This document shows positions 9,660-18,266 of a DNA stretch of 64,000 bases, in pieces. Numbering within the stretch: the stretch's first letter is position 1; every line of letters starts with the position of its first letter. The position numbers and the translations under genes were made by a program. The DNA comes from Bacillus inaquosorum KCTC 13429 (GTDB lineage Bacteria > Bacillota > Bacilli > Bacillales > Bacillaceae). The notes under the pieces are model-generated. The model worked only from the letters and a program-made list of their open reading frames with translations. It did not search any database and was not told the origin of the DNA. The DNA lies in NCBI RefSeq assembly GCF_000332645.1, contig NZ_AMXN01000005.1, positions 248,001 to 312,000 on the forward strand. The letters are read 5' to 3'.

Positions 9660-10514
9660 TTAACTATATTGAAAGAATCCTTGTCCTGACTTTCTCCCTA
9701 GCTTTCCTGCGTCTACCATTTTCACGAGCAGCGGACATGGCCTGAATTTTGAATCTTTGTAGCTTTCATATAGAACCAGCAAGGAGTTAAGGATCGTATC
9801 AAGACCAATTAAATCCGCAGTCGCGAGCGGACCCATTTTATGCCCAAACCCGCCGCGGAAGATTTTATCCACATTGGCTGGTGTCGCCACTTGATCTTGA
9901 ACCGTCCAAATGCTTTCATTAATGGTCAGCATTAACACACGATTTGACACAAAGCCAGGCAAATCATGAACAACGACAGGGTTTTTGTCGAAAGATTTCA
10001 AAAACTCCACGGTTGCATTGACAGTCTCATCAGTGGTGGCATCGCCCCGAATCACCTCTACAAGTTCTTTCAGAGGAACAGGATTCATGAAATGTGCTCC
10101 AATTACCTTTTCCGGACGATGCATCAGTGAACCGACCTTCGTAATTGAGATACAGCTTGTATTTACAAGGTAGATGGTATCCTCTCGGCAGATATCTTTT
10201 AATTGTAAATACACTTGTCTTTTTATCTCCCAATCTTCTGTTACGTTTTCAATGATGATATCAGCCGGCTCCACATTGTGCGGCTCAGTCGTGAATTGAA
10301 TGTTATCAAGCACATCTTCAAGTGACATGCTGAACTTTTCTTTCCGCATCAGTTGAACAAGCCTGAATGTCTTTTTAATATTTTCCTCTGCGGCTTTCAG
10401 TTTTTCATCACTGATATCCAGCAAAATCACTTGATACCCATTCGCAGATAAATCAAGAGCCATATCGGCCCCCATGACGCCTCCTCCGATAACACCGGCA
10501 GTTCTGAAATCCAT
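9660..10514 (-). CDS. amiE: 3-hydroxyacyl-CoA dehydrogenase-like enzyme of extender synthesis
   Basis: A 284-residue NAD-dependent dehydrogenase of the 3-hydroxybutyryl-CoA dehydrogenase family. GVIGGGVMGADMA (residues 8-20) is the dinucleotide-binding loop, and GAHFMNPVPLKELVEVI (about 140-157) carries the family's catalytic His and Asn-Pro region. Homologues such as ZmaG oxidise glyceryl-ACP on the way to hydroxymalonyl- or methoxymalonyl-ACP. The ATG follows the thioesterase stop by a single base, so the two are likely coupled. Gene letter inferred. Confidence 0.86.
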   Translation of the reverse strand: MDFRTAGVIGGGVMGADMALDLSANGYQVILLDISDEKLKAAEENIKKTFRLVQLMRKEKFSMSLEDVLDNIQFTTEPHNVEPADIIIENVTEDWEIKRQVYLQLKDICREDTIYLVNTSCISITKVGSLMHRPEKVIGAHFMNPVPLKELVEVIRGDATTDETVNATVEFLKSFDKNPVVVHDLPGFVSNRVLMLTINESIWTVQDQVATPANVDKIFRGGFGHKMGPLATADLIGLDTILNSLLVLYESYKDSKFRPCPLLVKMVDAGKLGRKSGQGFFQYS

Positions 10515-10515
10515 T

Positions 10516-11217
10516 TCATACCACTCCTGTCTGATTCAAAATATGATTGATTTTAGCTGTCACTTCTTTTATCTTCTGATTAATGAAAAAATGATCTCCT
10601 TCAAATTCGTAAAATCTGCATGTCTGATCGGTGTACTGATTCCAATCAGATAAATCAAACAGCACTGACGGCAGATCACGTTTTCCGTAAAAAACCGAAA
10701 TATCGCACGATAAAGGAGCAACAGCTGTATTCCTGTATGTTTCCAGCAACTCAAAGTCAGCTCTTAAAATAGGAAGGAAAAAGTCAAGCACCTGCTCATT
10801 TTTGCTGAATTCTTCGGGTACACCCCCCATCTCAATAATCGCTTGTTTTAAAGCGGCATTTGAAAGCTGATGAAGCACTTTCTTTTCCGGGATATGAGGC
10901 GGGAAACGCCCGGAAAAGAACATATGGATCGGCTGTTTATTTTCCATAGTTAATTTCTTTTGCAATTCGTATGCAAGCAGCGATCCCATGCTGTGTCCAA
11001 AAATGGCATAATCCGAATCACCCAAATGGGATTTTGCTTGCTCAAAAAGATCTTCCGTCACGGATCCTGCATGATTCAGCAATGGCTCAGACATTCTCGT
11101 TCCATGTCCCGGAAGCTCTAAGGCCACCAGTTCAACTGATGCATCAAGAAATCTTTTCCACCCGCTGAAGATGGTGCTCGAACCCCCGGCATACGGCAGA
11201 CAGAATAATTTGATCAT
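10516..11217 (-). CDS. amiD: Type II thioesterase
   Basis: A 233-residue alpha/beta hydrolase of the external NRPS/PKS thioesterase family, starting FCLPYAGGSSTIF. The nucleophile is the Ser of FGHSMGS near residue 75, an Asp is likely in the FYGKRD segment (about 190) and the His is in EGDHFF (about 212), so the triad looks complete. Such enzymes clear mis-primed or stalled acyl groups from carrier domains. The ATG overlaps the stop of the preceding gene by four bases (11214-11217). It is not a release thioesterase fused to a synthase. Gene letter inferred. Confidence 0.88.
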   Translation of the reverse strand: MIKLFCLPYAGGSSTIFSGWKRFLDASVELVALELPGHGTRMSEPLLNHAGSVTEDLFEQAKSHLGDSDYAIFGHSMGSLLAYELQKKLTMENKQPIHMFFSGRFPPHIPEKKVLHQLSNAALKQAIIEMGGVPEEFSKNEQVLDFFLPILRADFELLETYRNTAVAPLSCDISVFYGKRDLPSVLFDLSDWNQYTDQTCRFYEFEGDHFFINQKIKEVTAKINHILNQTGVV

Positions 11218-12197
11218 TTGACCCTCTCCTCTTTACCAATATCCTTCAGGCATTCAATATGGGCTGCTTCAAGTTCCAGCACTTTTTTCAGTGAATCTTT
11301 GATCCGGTCTTCATAACCAGAAGAAGATCCTTCCGAAAAATAAAGCTTAGCCGCAAGATGCCGCGCTGCTTCCCACTCATCAATAATGTCAGACGTCACA
11401 GCGGCAAGCTGTTCAAACGCTGGAAGAAATGCGAGGCGGTATTGCTCTGTTTTTTTTACATTTAAAATTCCATTAAATGAATGAAGGAGCTTTTCGCTGT
11501 CTCTTATGCTGTGAAATTGCTCAGTAAACCGGCTGAAGGACGCCAAACCGGATAACATCCGATCTACATGCTCGGTGATGTTATGAACAAAGAAGGCAGC
11601 CGCATCCTTGAAAATGCTTTGCCCTGAGCGATCCCTGTCCGGATCATAAGAAAAGGAGGCATAAGAATGAAAAGCGGCAGGAGGCTGAAAATAACTGTGA
11701 AAGCCTTGATAGGCTTTGGCCAAATGCTGATATGAAATATGTCTGGCTTCATATGACAAGTTATCGGGATAACGGTTTTCAATAGCAAGAACAGTCTGAT
11801 CTACGTCATGAAAGCCATAAATCAGTATGCTGTTCCGCTTATGCTTAGACATATATTCCTGTCTATAAGGCTGTGCATATGTATCCAACCAAATGATGAC
11901 GGGTTTATTTTTAAGAACATCCCGTTTCACATCATCTATGAGACTGCTGCTCACCGATTGCTTATCCGCGCTTATTCCCTGCTGATTCATGACATACTCA
12001 GGATCATAAACTTCAGTCCGATCAATCATTGGATAACCGTCTTCATCCAATTGATACGAATATATGTCATTTAAAAGATAAGGATAGATTTCTTGCTGAA
12101 ACGAGCGAACCACTGAAAAATAACAGTTAAAAAAACAGCTGCGATAAAATAGGTCGTTAAACGGCTGAATATCAGGGATAGATGTTTCACATTTCAT
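11214..12197 (-). CDS. amiC: BtrH-like protein of unknown role
   Basis: A 327-residue protein whose N-terminus (CFFNCYFSVVRSF, with two close Cys) resembles the BtrH N-terminal, papain-like family found in several NRPS/PKS clusters. BtrH itself transfers an acyl group from an ACP to an aminoglycoside in butirosin synthesis. The remainder is helical and not recognised. The chosen ATG at 12197 follows GGAGTGAGACGC and overlaps the peptidase gene by 11 bases; an upstream GTG at 12221 lacks a good ribosome site. An acyl-transfer or amide-forming role is only a guess. Confidence 0.72.
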   Translation of the reverse strand: MKCETSIPDIQPFNDLFYRSCFFNCYFSVVRSFQQEIYPYLLNDIYSYQLDEDGYPMIDRTEVYDPEYVMNQQGISADKQSVSSSLIDDVKRDVLKNKPVIIWLDTYAQPYRQEYMSKHKRNSILIYGFHDVDQTVLAIENRYPDNLSYEARHISYQHLAKAYQGFHSYFQPPAAFHSYASFSYDPDRDRSGQSIFKDAAAFFVHNITEHVDRMLSGLASFSRFTEQFHSIRDSEKLLHSFNGILNVKKTEQYRLAFLPAFEQLAAVTSDIIDEWEAARHLAAKLYFSEGSSSGYEDRIKDSLKKVLELEAAHIECLKDIGKEERVK

Positions 12198-13692
12198 GCG
12201 TCTCACTCCTTCTTGCGGCACGGTGATTGAAAAAACAAGCGGTTAAACCGAATATACAGGAGGCAAGGAGCAGCATATAATAAACCGCCGCCAAATAAAG
12301 AAGAGAACCGGGCCCCCAAATAAATATCATGCTCCAAGGCAAGCCATTAAAGGCGAAGACTGAAATGAGCTTAGGCGCCACTATTCCGGCTGCCAGCAAA
12401 ATCACCCAAAGCAGTGCCTTTATTCTTGTTCGCTGCTGAACAGGAACATTTTTCGATTTTACGCCTTTTAGAAAAATATAAATTCTCCACAGCAGAACAA
12501 TAAGCAATAAACTGAATAAAACCAGCATGGCAGCCGCAGCTTTATCAATGACCTGGAACGGATCAGTGACAGAACCGTCCTGTTTTTGATTTGGATCGGC
12601 AATCACTTGTAAAACAGAACGAGCGATTTTCTCAGGGTACGCGCTGTTCATATTGGCCAAAACCCCTACAGCCGCATTATCATCAGGGCTGACGATAATA
12701 AACGAAGAAAAGTTGGGGTTGGAGCCGGCATGGAACATTTCTTTGACTCTGCCCTTTTTTTCAAAAATTGACCATCCCGCACCATAATACACGCCCGGCT
12801 CGTCGGTTTTTACGCTTTTATCAGGCAGGTGGCTCTGCTCAATCAAGCGGCTTATATCACCGTCACTTTGATTCAGCTGAAATCGAAGCCATTTGGATAC
12901 ATCCTCTGCGTTCGTGATAATATATCCGGCAGGCGTGTTCCCCCTATACTCAGGCGCTTTATAGGCTCTGGCTTTTAAAAATCCAATTTTAAAACCTGAT
13001 GATACATCGCCGGCATGACCAGCGTGCCGCCCCGCATACGTGTTTGACATATCTAACTGCTTAAAAACGTGCTCAGCCATATATTGCTCGTACGGCTGGC
13101 CTGATGCCTGTTCAATGATATATCCCAGCACATCATAATTGATTGTGGCATATTCAAATGTGCTTCCCGGCTTATGACTAAGTTCAACTCCCTTTAATCC
13201 CTTCGCCGTTTTCTCCAAAGCATCTTCCTTTGAATCAACTTTGATATCCGCTATCGATAAAAAAGGAATTCCGCTTGTATGATGCAGCAGCTGTTGAATG
13301 GTGATATCTGTTTTCTTTCCGTTGTAAACTGCATAAAATCCGCTGATATACCGGCTGACAGGGTCATTTAGATTGATTGCCCCCGAACGTACAAGCTTAA
13401 GCACACCCAGTGCAGTAAACGCTTTAGAGGTTGAGCCCATCTCAAACAATGTCGAGGCGGTTACAGGGCGGCTATGTCTTTCACCGGCATAACCAAACCC
13501 CTTTTCGTATACCACATCATTTCCTTTTACCACTGTCACTGAGATCCCCGGTATTCCGCTTTCCTTCATCTGCTTTTCGATCAGAGCGTCAATGCGCTTA
13601 TCAACTGGCGTCTGAGCGCTTGCCTGTCCGCCACCCCAGATTTGAATTGACAGGATACAAAGACATAAAACCAGCCATGCGTTTCTCATCAT
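12187..13692 (-). CDS. amiB: Membrane-anchored prodrug-activating serine peptidase (ClbP/ZmaM/XcnG type)
   Basis: A 501-residue protein with a signal peptide (1-26), a beta-lactamase-like peptidase S12 domain (about 30-370) and three predicted transmembrane helices at the end (about 388-410, 425-447, 455-485). That layout marks ClbP, ZmaM and XcnG, which cleave an N-acyl-D-Asn cap outside the membrane and release active antibiotic. The nucleophile pair is in GSTSKAF (Ser and Lys of SxxK, near residue 87). The second motif reads EYATINYDVLG, so the usual Tyr-x-Asn appears as Tyr-Ala-Thr. The ATG overlaps the amiA stop by four bases, so peptidase and capping NRPS are translated together, which supports the assignment. 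Confidence 0.88.
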   Translation of the reverse strand: MMRNAWLVLCLCILSIQIWGGGQASAQTPVDKRIDALIEKQMKESGIPGISVTVVKGNDVVYEKGFGYAGERHSRPVTASTLFEMGSTSKAFTALGVLKLVRSGAINLNDPVSRYISGFYAVYNGKKTDITIQQLLHHTSGIPFLSIADIKVDSKEDALEKTAKGLKGVELSHKPGSTFEYATINYDVLGYIIEQASGQPYEQYMAEHVFKQLDMSNTYAGRHAGHAGDVSSGFKIGFLKARAYKAPEYRGNTPAGYIITNAEDVSKWLRFQLNQSDGDISRLIEQSHLPDKSVKTDEPGVYYGAGWSIFEKKGRVKEMFHAGSNPNFSSFIIVSPDDNAAVGVLANMNSAYPEKIARSVLQVIADPNQKQDGSVTDPFQVIDKAAAAMLVLFSLLLIVLLWRIYIFLKGVKSKNVPVQQRTRIKALLWVILLAAGIVAPKLISVFAFNGLPWSMIFIWGPGSLLYLAAVYYMLLLASCIFGLTACFFNHRAARRSETHEM

Positions 13693-16600
13693 TTGAACAA
13701 GGAATCCAATTCTTCAATAGATAATGAGGCGGTTTCAAAATCTGATGGCGTATATTCGACAGACTCTTGTTTACAGCAATGTTCAGTCAGCTCCTTCAGC
13801 TGTACAAAAAATTCATCTAAAAGCTGTTCCATATCCTCTGTCTGATAAAGATCGCTGCAGATTAAATCCAACGTTAGCTGTCCGTCATAGATTCCCGCAG
13901 TCAAATCAAGACTGACTGTCAGACTATTTTCAGGTGATGACTCGGCGCCTGAATTTAAATAAGTCATGCGGTATTCTGATTTGTCTGCTAAAAAACGGTC
14001 AACTTCTCCCAGATAATTAAAGCGCAGCTCAGGCTTCCTGTGATCCGGCATTCGTTTACTCAAATAGGTGAGAGCGCCGTAGCCAATACCCTTATTGGGA
14101 ATATTCCGCAGGTTTTCTTTCACTGAACGGATTTGCGCCGGCAGATCAGCCTCTGCCTGAAACACGGCGGGATACATTGCTGTAAACCACCCGAACGTTC
14201 TTGAAAAATCTAAGTCTTCCTTTAATGTCTCTCTTCCGTGACCTTCCAATTCCAAAGAAATAACCTCTTTGCCTGTGCAATGATGGCAAGCCCGGATTAA
14301 CGCAGTGATAAGCAAATCATTTGTTTGGGTTTGATACGCCTCATTTGCTTCACTGAGCAGTTTTTGAGTCATCTGGCTGCTCAAAGACCGTTTCAGTTTT
14401 ATGCTATTTTCAACTTTGGAATTTTCCAGACAAATCCCATAGAGCGGCTCAATCTTTTTCACTTTTTTATTCCAATAGCTGCATTCTTCTTCCGCCTCAC
14501 GCGAATAAGCGTATTCATGGATCGAATTTGAAAATTCCTGATAAGAATGTGTCTTTAAAGGCAGTCTCTTCTCTTCCTTCTTATCTATTGAATGTAAAAG
14601 AGCAAGAAAATCATCAATCAGGATTTGCCATGATACACCGTCCGCGATCAGGTGATGGGCTGTAAATAACAAATGCGTTTTTTCGTTTGCTTTGATCACA
14701 CCGGTTTTAAAAAGCACTCCATTGTATAAGTCCGTGCTTTCTCTCATTTCCTGCCCGATCACCGCTATTTGTTTGGTTTGCTCTTCCTCGGAAAGATTAG
14801 ACAAATCATGGTATTCGATATAAGGTTCGATATTTGTATTGTGATAGACCAAGGTATTCGTTTCTTTTTCTACATTCATTCGCAAGCTGTCGTGATGATT
14901 GATTAAAAGAGACAGAACCGCCTTTACATCTTCAAGGTGAACCTCTTTTTCAGCAGTTAGCATAACCGATTGATGCCAGAAATGAGCGCACTTTAAATCC
15001 AAGGACCAGAACCATTGGGTAATCGGCGTGCCCATCACTCTGCCTTCTGCTTGTTGTTGAGAAATTGCAGGCGATTGTTTGCTAGTCACAGCACTGACCA
15101 GTTCTCTAAATACGGGATAAGTCATAATATCCTGAGTCTTAATAAAAAGACCTTTTTCTTTCATTTTCGAAACGAATTGAATGGCTTTGATAGAATCTCC
15201 GCCAAGCTGATAAAAATGATCCTCTGGGCAAATATCAGTCTGGCCGAGAATCTCCTTCGCGGTCTCCAAAAGAACCGCCTCTGTTTCCTTCTGCTCTTCA
15301 TTTAACAATCCGTAATCTGTCTGTTCTTGATACAGTAAAGGATCAGGAAGTGCTTTTTTATCCGTTTTTCCATTTTGCGTAAGCGGAATATGATCCATCT
15401 TGATAAAGTAGGCCGGAACCATAAAAACGGGCAGTTTGCCAGAAAGCTTTTTCCTAAGCTCCAGCACTGGCGTAGGTGCAGAGCTCACTACATATGCCGC
15501 CAATTGCTTTCTGCCCTGTGAATCACCAAAATCAATGACAACCGCTTCTTCTATTTCCTCGAGAGAAAGCAGGGCTAATTCAATTTCTCCCAGTTCTATA
15601 CGGTAGCCTTTCAATTTGATTTGATGGTCTTTACGCCCTGCATATTCAAGCAATCCATTATTCGTTCTTTTCGCCAGATCGCCTGTCTTATACATTTTTC
15701 TGCCCTTCATGAAAGGGTTATCCAGAAAACGCTCGGTTTGCAAATCCGGACGCTTCCAATATCCTCTGGCAACATTATCGCCCGAAATATACATTTCACC
15801 TTGAGTTCCCGGCAATACAGGCTGCAGCTGTTCATCTAATAAATAAATTTCTGTATTCTGCAGCGGAACCCCAATTGGAACCGAAGCTTGCTGATCCTGT
15901 TCTCGGTCATATTTGTGGATCATACACCCAACGGTCGCTTCTGTCGGCCCGTATTCATTAAAGATCTCGATGCGGTGATCTGATGCTTCTGTTATTTGGC
16001 GTGCTAAAGAAACAGACAGCTGCTCTCCGCCAACGATCATTCTTTTTATAGAGGAATCTTTTAAGTTTGCATCTTTCAGCAACGCTAAATGTGCTGGTGT
16101 CAGCTTGATGACAGCTGTTTTCATTTCTTTTACGATTTGATGTAGTATAAATTCCGGGATATCTTCTTGTCTGTAAATGACAATCTTATTTCCTGTCACT
16201 AATGGGGTGTAAATGGATGTAACGGTTAAATCAAAAGCTATGGATGAGTACAGCGCAAAGCTGTCCTCTTGGGAAGAAGTATAATTCTGAGAGGCTGATG
16301 TAATGTAGTTCACAAGGCTTTGATGTTCGATCATCACGCCTTTCGGCTGCCCTGTTGATCCAGAAGTGTAAATCATATATGCGATGTCGGAAGGATCGTT
16401 CCTGATGTCTAACTGTCCCGTATCTAAATCATTAAACATGGTGCAGTCAATACTGATTTGTTTTACGTGCCTTGGCAAACAGCAGTCTATTTTAAAAAGA
16501 GGGTCTGTAATAAAAAACGCCGCTTCACTATTTTCTAAAATATACTTGATTCGTTCCGCGGGATACTCGGGGTCGATCGGCACATAAGCGCCGCCTGCTT

Positions 16601-18185
16601 TTAAAATGCCCAGTAAAACAGCAATCAACTCCGGTGAGTGTTTCATGCTCACGGCAACAAAATCACCGCGGCTTATTCCTTGATGTATAAGGCAGCGAGC
16701 AATTTGGTTGGAGCGTTCATCCAGTTCTTGATAAGAAACATGTCTGCCCCCATCCTCTATCGCTGTGCGAAACGGATGCTGCAAGGCTGTTGCTTGAATT
16801 AATTGATTGATTGTCTGCTCTTTCGGATAGTCGGCCTGCGTCTGATTCCACTTAAATATCTCGTCCCTTTTTTCTTGTTCAGTTAATATAGACAAATGTC
16901 TAAATTGAATGTCTGGATCCTCGATAAGCAATAAAATCAGGCGGAGTAAACGGTCTTTCAATTGCTGAATTTCCGCTTCGCTGTAATCCGCAACCTTGTA
17001 GTCGAACTGCAATTCGATTGCTCCGCCTTCGTCCCATTCTTTAACCGCAATTTGAAGGGAATAAGGCTGTGATCCGTTATATAATTCTTCATATTCGACA
17101 TGGCATCCATCTATATCAGAAGCAAGATCGGTGTTGTATGAATTGATATACATTTGGAAGAGCTGGTCGTATCCCTGTTTTGCCAGCTGTAATTCCTTTA
17201 TCAGTTCGTCATAGGGGTACCGTTGGTGGAGAAAGTATTTCAGGTAGTCTGAATTGACTTCTTGTAAAAAGTCTGAAAAACGCTGGTCCAGGTCTGTTTT
17301 CTTTCTGAACGGCATCGTACTGACAGTCATCCCCGCCGTGCTTTTTTCCTTCTTTCCAGACCTGTTTAGTACCGGCGTGCCGATAATGAAATCATTCTCT
17401 CCCGTTGCTTTGCTTAAATACCAAAACAGCGATGCGGTAAACAATGCGTTTAACGAAGAGCCTTGCTTTTGAATAAATTCATAAACAGTAGCAGAATGTT
17501 CTTGGTCAAGTTTAAATCGTTTGCGTTTTCCCGCAATGTTCGCTGAACTTTTTGACAAGAAGCTGTCCGGCAAATGAGAAAATTCCTCTTTCCAAAATGC
17601 GGCATCTTTTTGATATCGTGGCGAAGAAAGGTATTTTTTCTCTTTTTCTATGAGAATCGAATAGTCGTCAGCGGCTTCTTCAGGCAGTTCTCCATTTGCC
17701 AGAAGCATGTACAGATCCTTAATCTTATCAATGATGATTTTCATAGACCAGCCGTCAGCAACAATATGATGGCATTTGATTAAATACCCGCAGGTTGCTT
17801 CATCTGTTTGGAAAACATAAAATTGAACAAGCGCGCCATCATATAAAGAGAAAGGTATTTTAAATTCCCGTTCGGCCCAATCTAGCATTCTTTCATATGG
17901 ATGGTCTGCTGAAGTAAAATCGACTGATGGCACACGGGCCTGCGCTTTTTCGTCTATGTATTGAAGAACTGATCCTTCCTGCTTCATGAGCCGTATTCTG
18001 AGGGACTCTGTCTGTCTGATACAATGCTGAATGGCTTTTTTTAACGTCTCAAGATGAAGTTTTCCATTGATTTGGATGAGGCCGCCAATATGATTAATAG
18101 CTGTTTCTGGGTATAAATTTTCGATATTTAATATCCTTTTTTGATGATGAGAAAGAGGAAATAAATTCAAATTACCATTCAACAT
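13689..18185 (-). CDS. amiA: NRPS C-A-PCP-E, N-acyl-D-Asn prodrug initiation module
   Basis: About 1498 residues. A condensation domain comes first (HHIVADGWSM near 143), then adenylation (about 460-960, YTSGSTGQPKG near 600), carrier (GGDSIKAI near 1005) and an epimerization domain (about 1040-1480) with HHLIADGVSW, EGHGRE, FGWFTAMYP and RFNYLGE. Hand alignment to GrsA gives the binding-pocket code D-L-T-K-I-G-E-V-G, close to the known Asn code DLTKLGEVGK. An N-terminal C domain before an Asn module with an E domain is the arrangement of ClbN-type modules, which build N-acyl-D-Asn. The ATG at 18185 lies five bases after AGAGG; the GTG at 18191 overlaps that site. No thioesterase domain is present, so the product passes to the next synthase. 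Confidence 0.9.
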   Translation of the reverse strand: MLNGNLNLFPLSHHQKRILNIENLYPETAINHIGGLIQINGKLHLETLKKAIQHCIRQTESLRIRLMKQEGSVLQYIDEKAQARVPSVDFTSADHPYERMLDWAEREFKIPFSLYDGALVQFYVFQTDEATCGYLIKCHHIVADGWSMKIIIDKIKDLYMLLANGELPEEAADDYSILIEKEKKYLSSPRYQKDAAFWKEEFSHLPDSFLSKSSANIAGKRKRFKLDQEHSATVYEFIQKQGSSLNALFTASLFWYLSKATGENDFIIGTPVLNRSGKKEKSTAGMTVSTMPFRKKTDLDQRFSDFLQEVNSDYLKYFLHQRYPYDELIKELQLAKQGYDQLFQMYINSYNTDLASDIDGCHVEYEELYNGSQPYSLQIAVKEWDEGGAIELQFDYKVADYSEAEIQQLKDRLLRLILLLIEDPDIQFRHLSILTEQEKRDEIFKWNQTQADYPKEQTINQLIQATALQHPFRTAIEDGGRHVSYQELDERSNQIARCLIHQGISRGDFVAVSMKHSPELIAVLLGILKAGGAYVPIDPEYPAERIKYILENSEAAFFITDPLFKIDCCLPRHVKQISIDCTMFNDLDTGQLDIRNDPSDIAYMIYTSGSTGQPKGVMIEHQSLVNYITSASQNYTSSQEDSFALYSSIAFDLTVTSIYTPLVTGNKIVIYRQEDIPEFILHQIVKEMKTAVIKLTPAHLALLKDANLKDSSIKRMIVGGEQLSVSLARQITEASDHRIEIFNEYGPTEATVGCMIHKYDREQDQQASVPIGVPLQNTEIYLLDEQLQPVLPGTQGEMYISGDNVARGYWKRPDLQTERFLDNPFMKGRKMYKTGDLAKRTNNGLLEYAGRKDHQIKLKGYRIELGEIELALLSLEEIEEAVVIDFGDSQGRKQLAAYVVSSAPTPVLELRKKLSGKLPVFMVPAYFIKMDHIPLTQNGKTDKKALPDPLLYQEQTDYGLLNEEQKETEAVLLETAKEILGQTDICPEDHFYQLGGDSIKAIQFVSKMKEKGLFIKTQDIMTYPVFRELVSAVTSKQSPAISQQQAEGRVMGTPITQWFWSLDLKCAHFWHQSVMLTAEKEVHLEDVKAVLSLLINHHDSLRMNVEKETNTLVYHNTNIEPYIEYHDLSNLSEEEQTKQIAVIGQEMRESTDLYNGVLFKTGVIKANEKTHLLFTAHHLIADGVSWQILIDDFLALLHSIDKKEEKRLPLKTHSYQEFSNSIHEYAYSREAEEECSYWNKKVKKIEPLYGICLENSKVENSIKLKRSLSSQMTQKLLSEANEAYQTQTNDLLITALIRACHHCTGKEVISLELEGHGRETLKEDLDFSRTFGWFTAMYPAVFQAEADLPAQIRSVKENLRNIPNKGIGYGALTYLSKRMPDHRKPELRFNYLGEVDRFLADKSEYRMTYLNSGAESSPENSLTVSLDLTAGIYDGQLTLDLICSDLYQTEDMEQLLDEFFVQLKELTEHCCKQESVEYTPSDFETASLSIEELDSLFK

Positions 18186-18266
18186 ATCCACCTCTTTACA
18201 AGTAGTATTTTACATCACCAATTTAAACACACAACAAATAATTTGTAAATATTTATAAAACATTGT
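18186..18266 (-). promoter_or_regulatory. AT-rich gap before amiA, possible internal promoter
   Basis: This very AT-rich gap has TTGTGT and TAAAAT 16 bases apart on the minus strand just before the amiA ribosome site. No hairpin with a T-run is visible, so transcription from the MFS gene may also continue into amiA. Confidence 0.35.

Noticed and set aside
1-18185. Zwittermicin cluster as the identity
   Set aside because: The peptidase, extender cassette and D-Asn module are shared, but the Asn-NRPS followed directly by KS-AT-KR and the B. subtilis-group host fit amicoumacin better. The aminomalonyl genes of zwittermicin are not seen.
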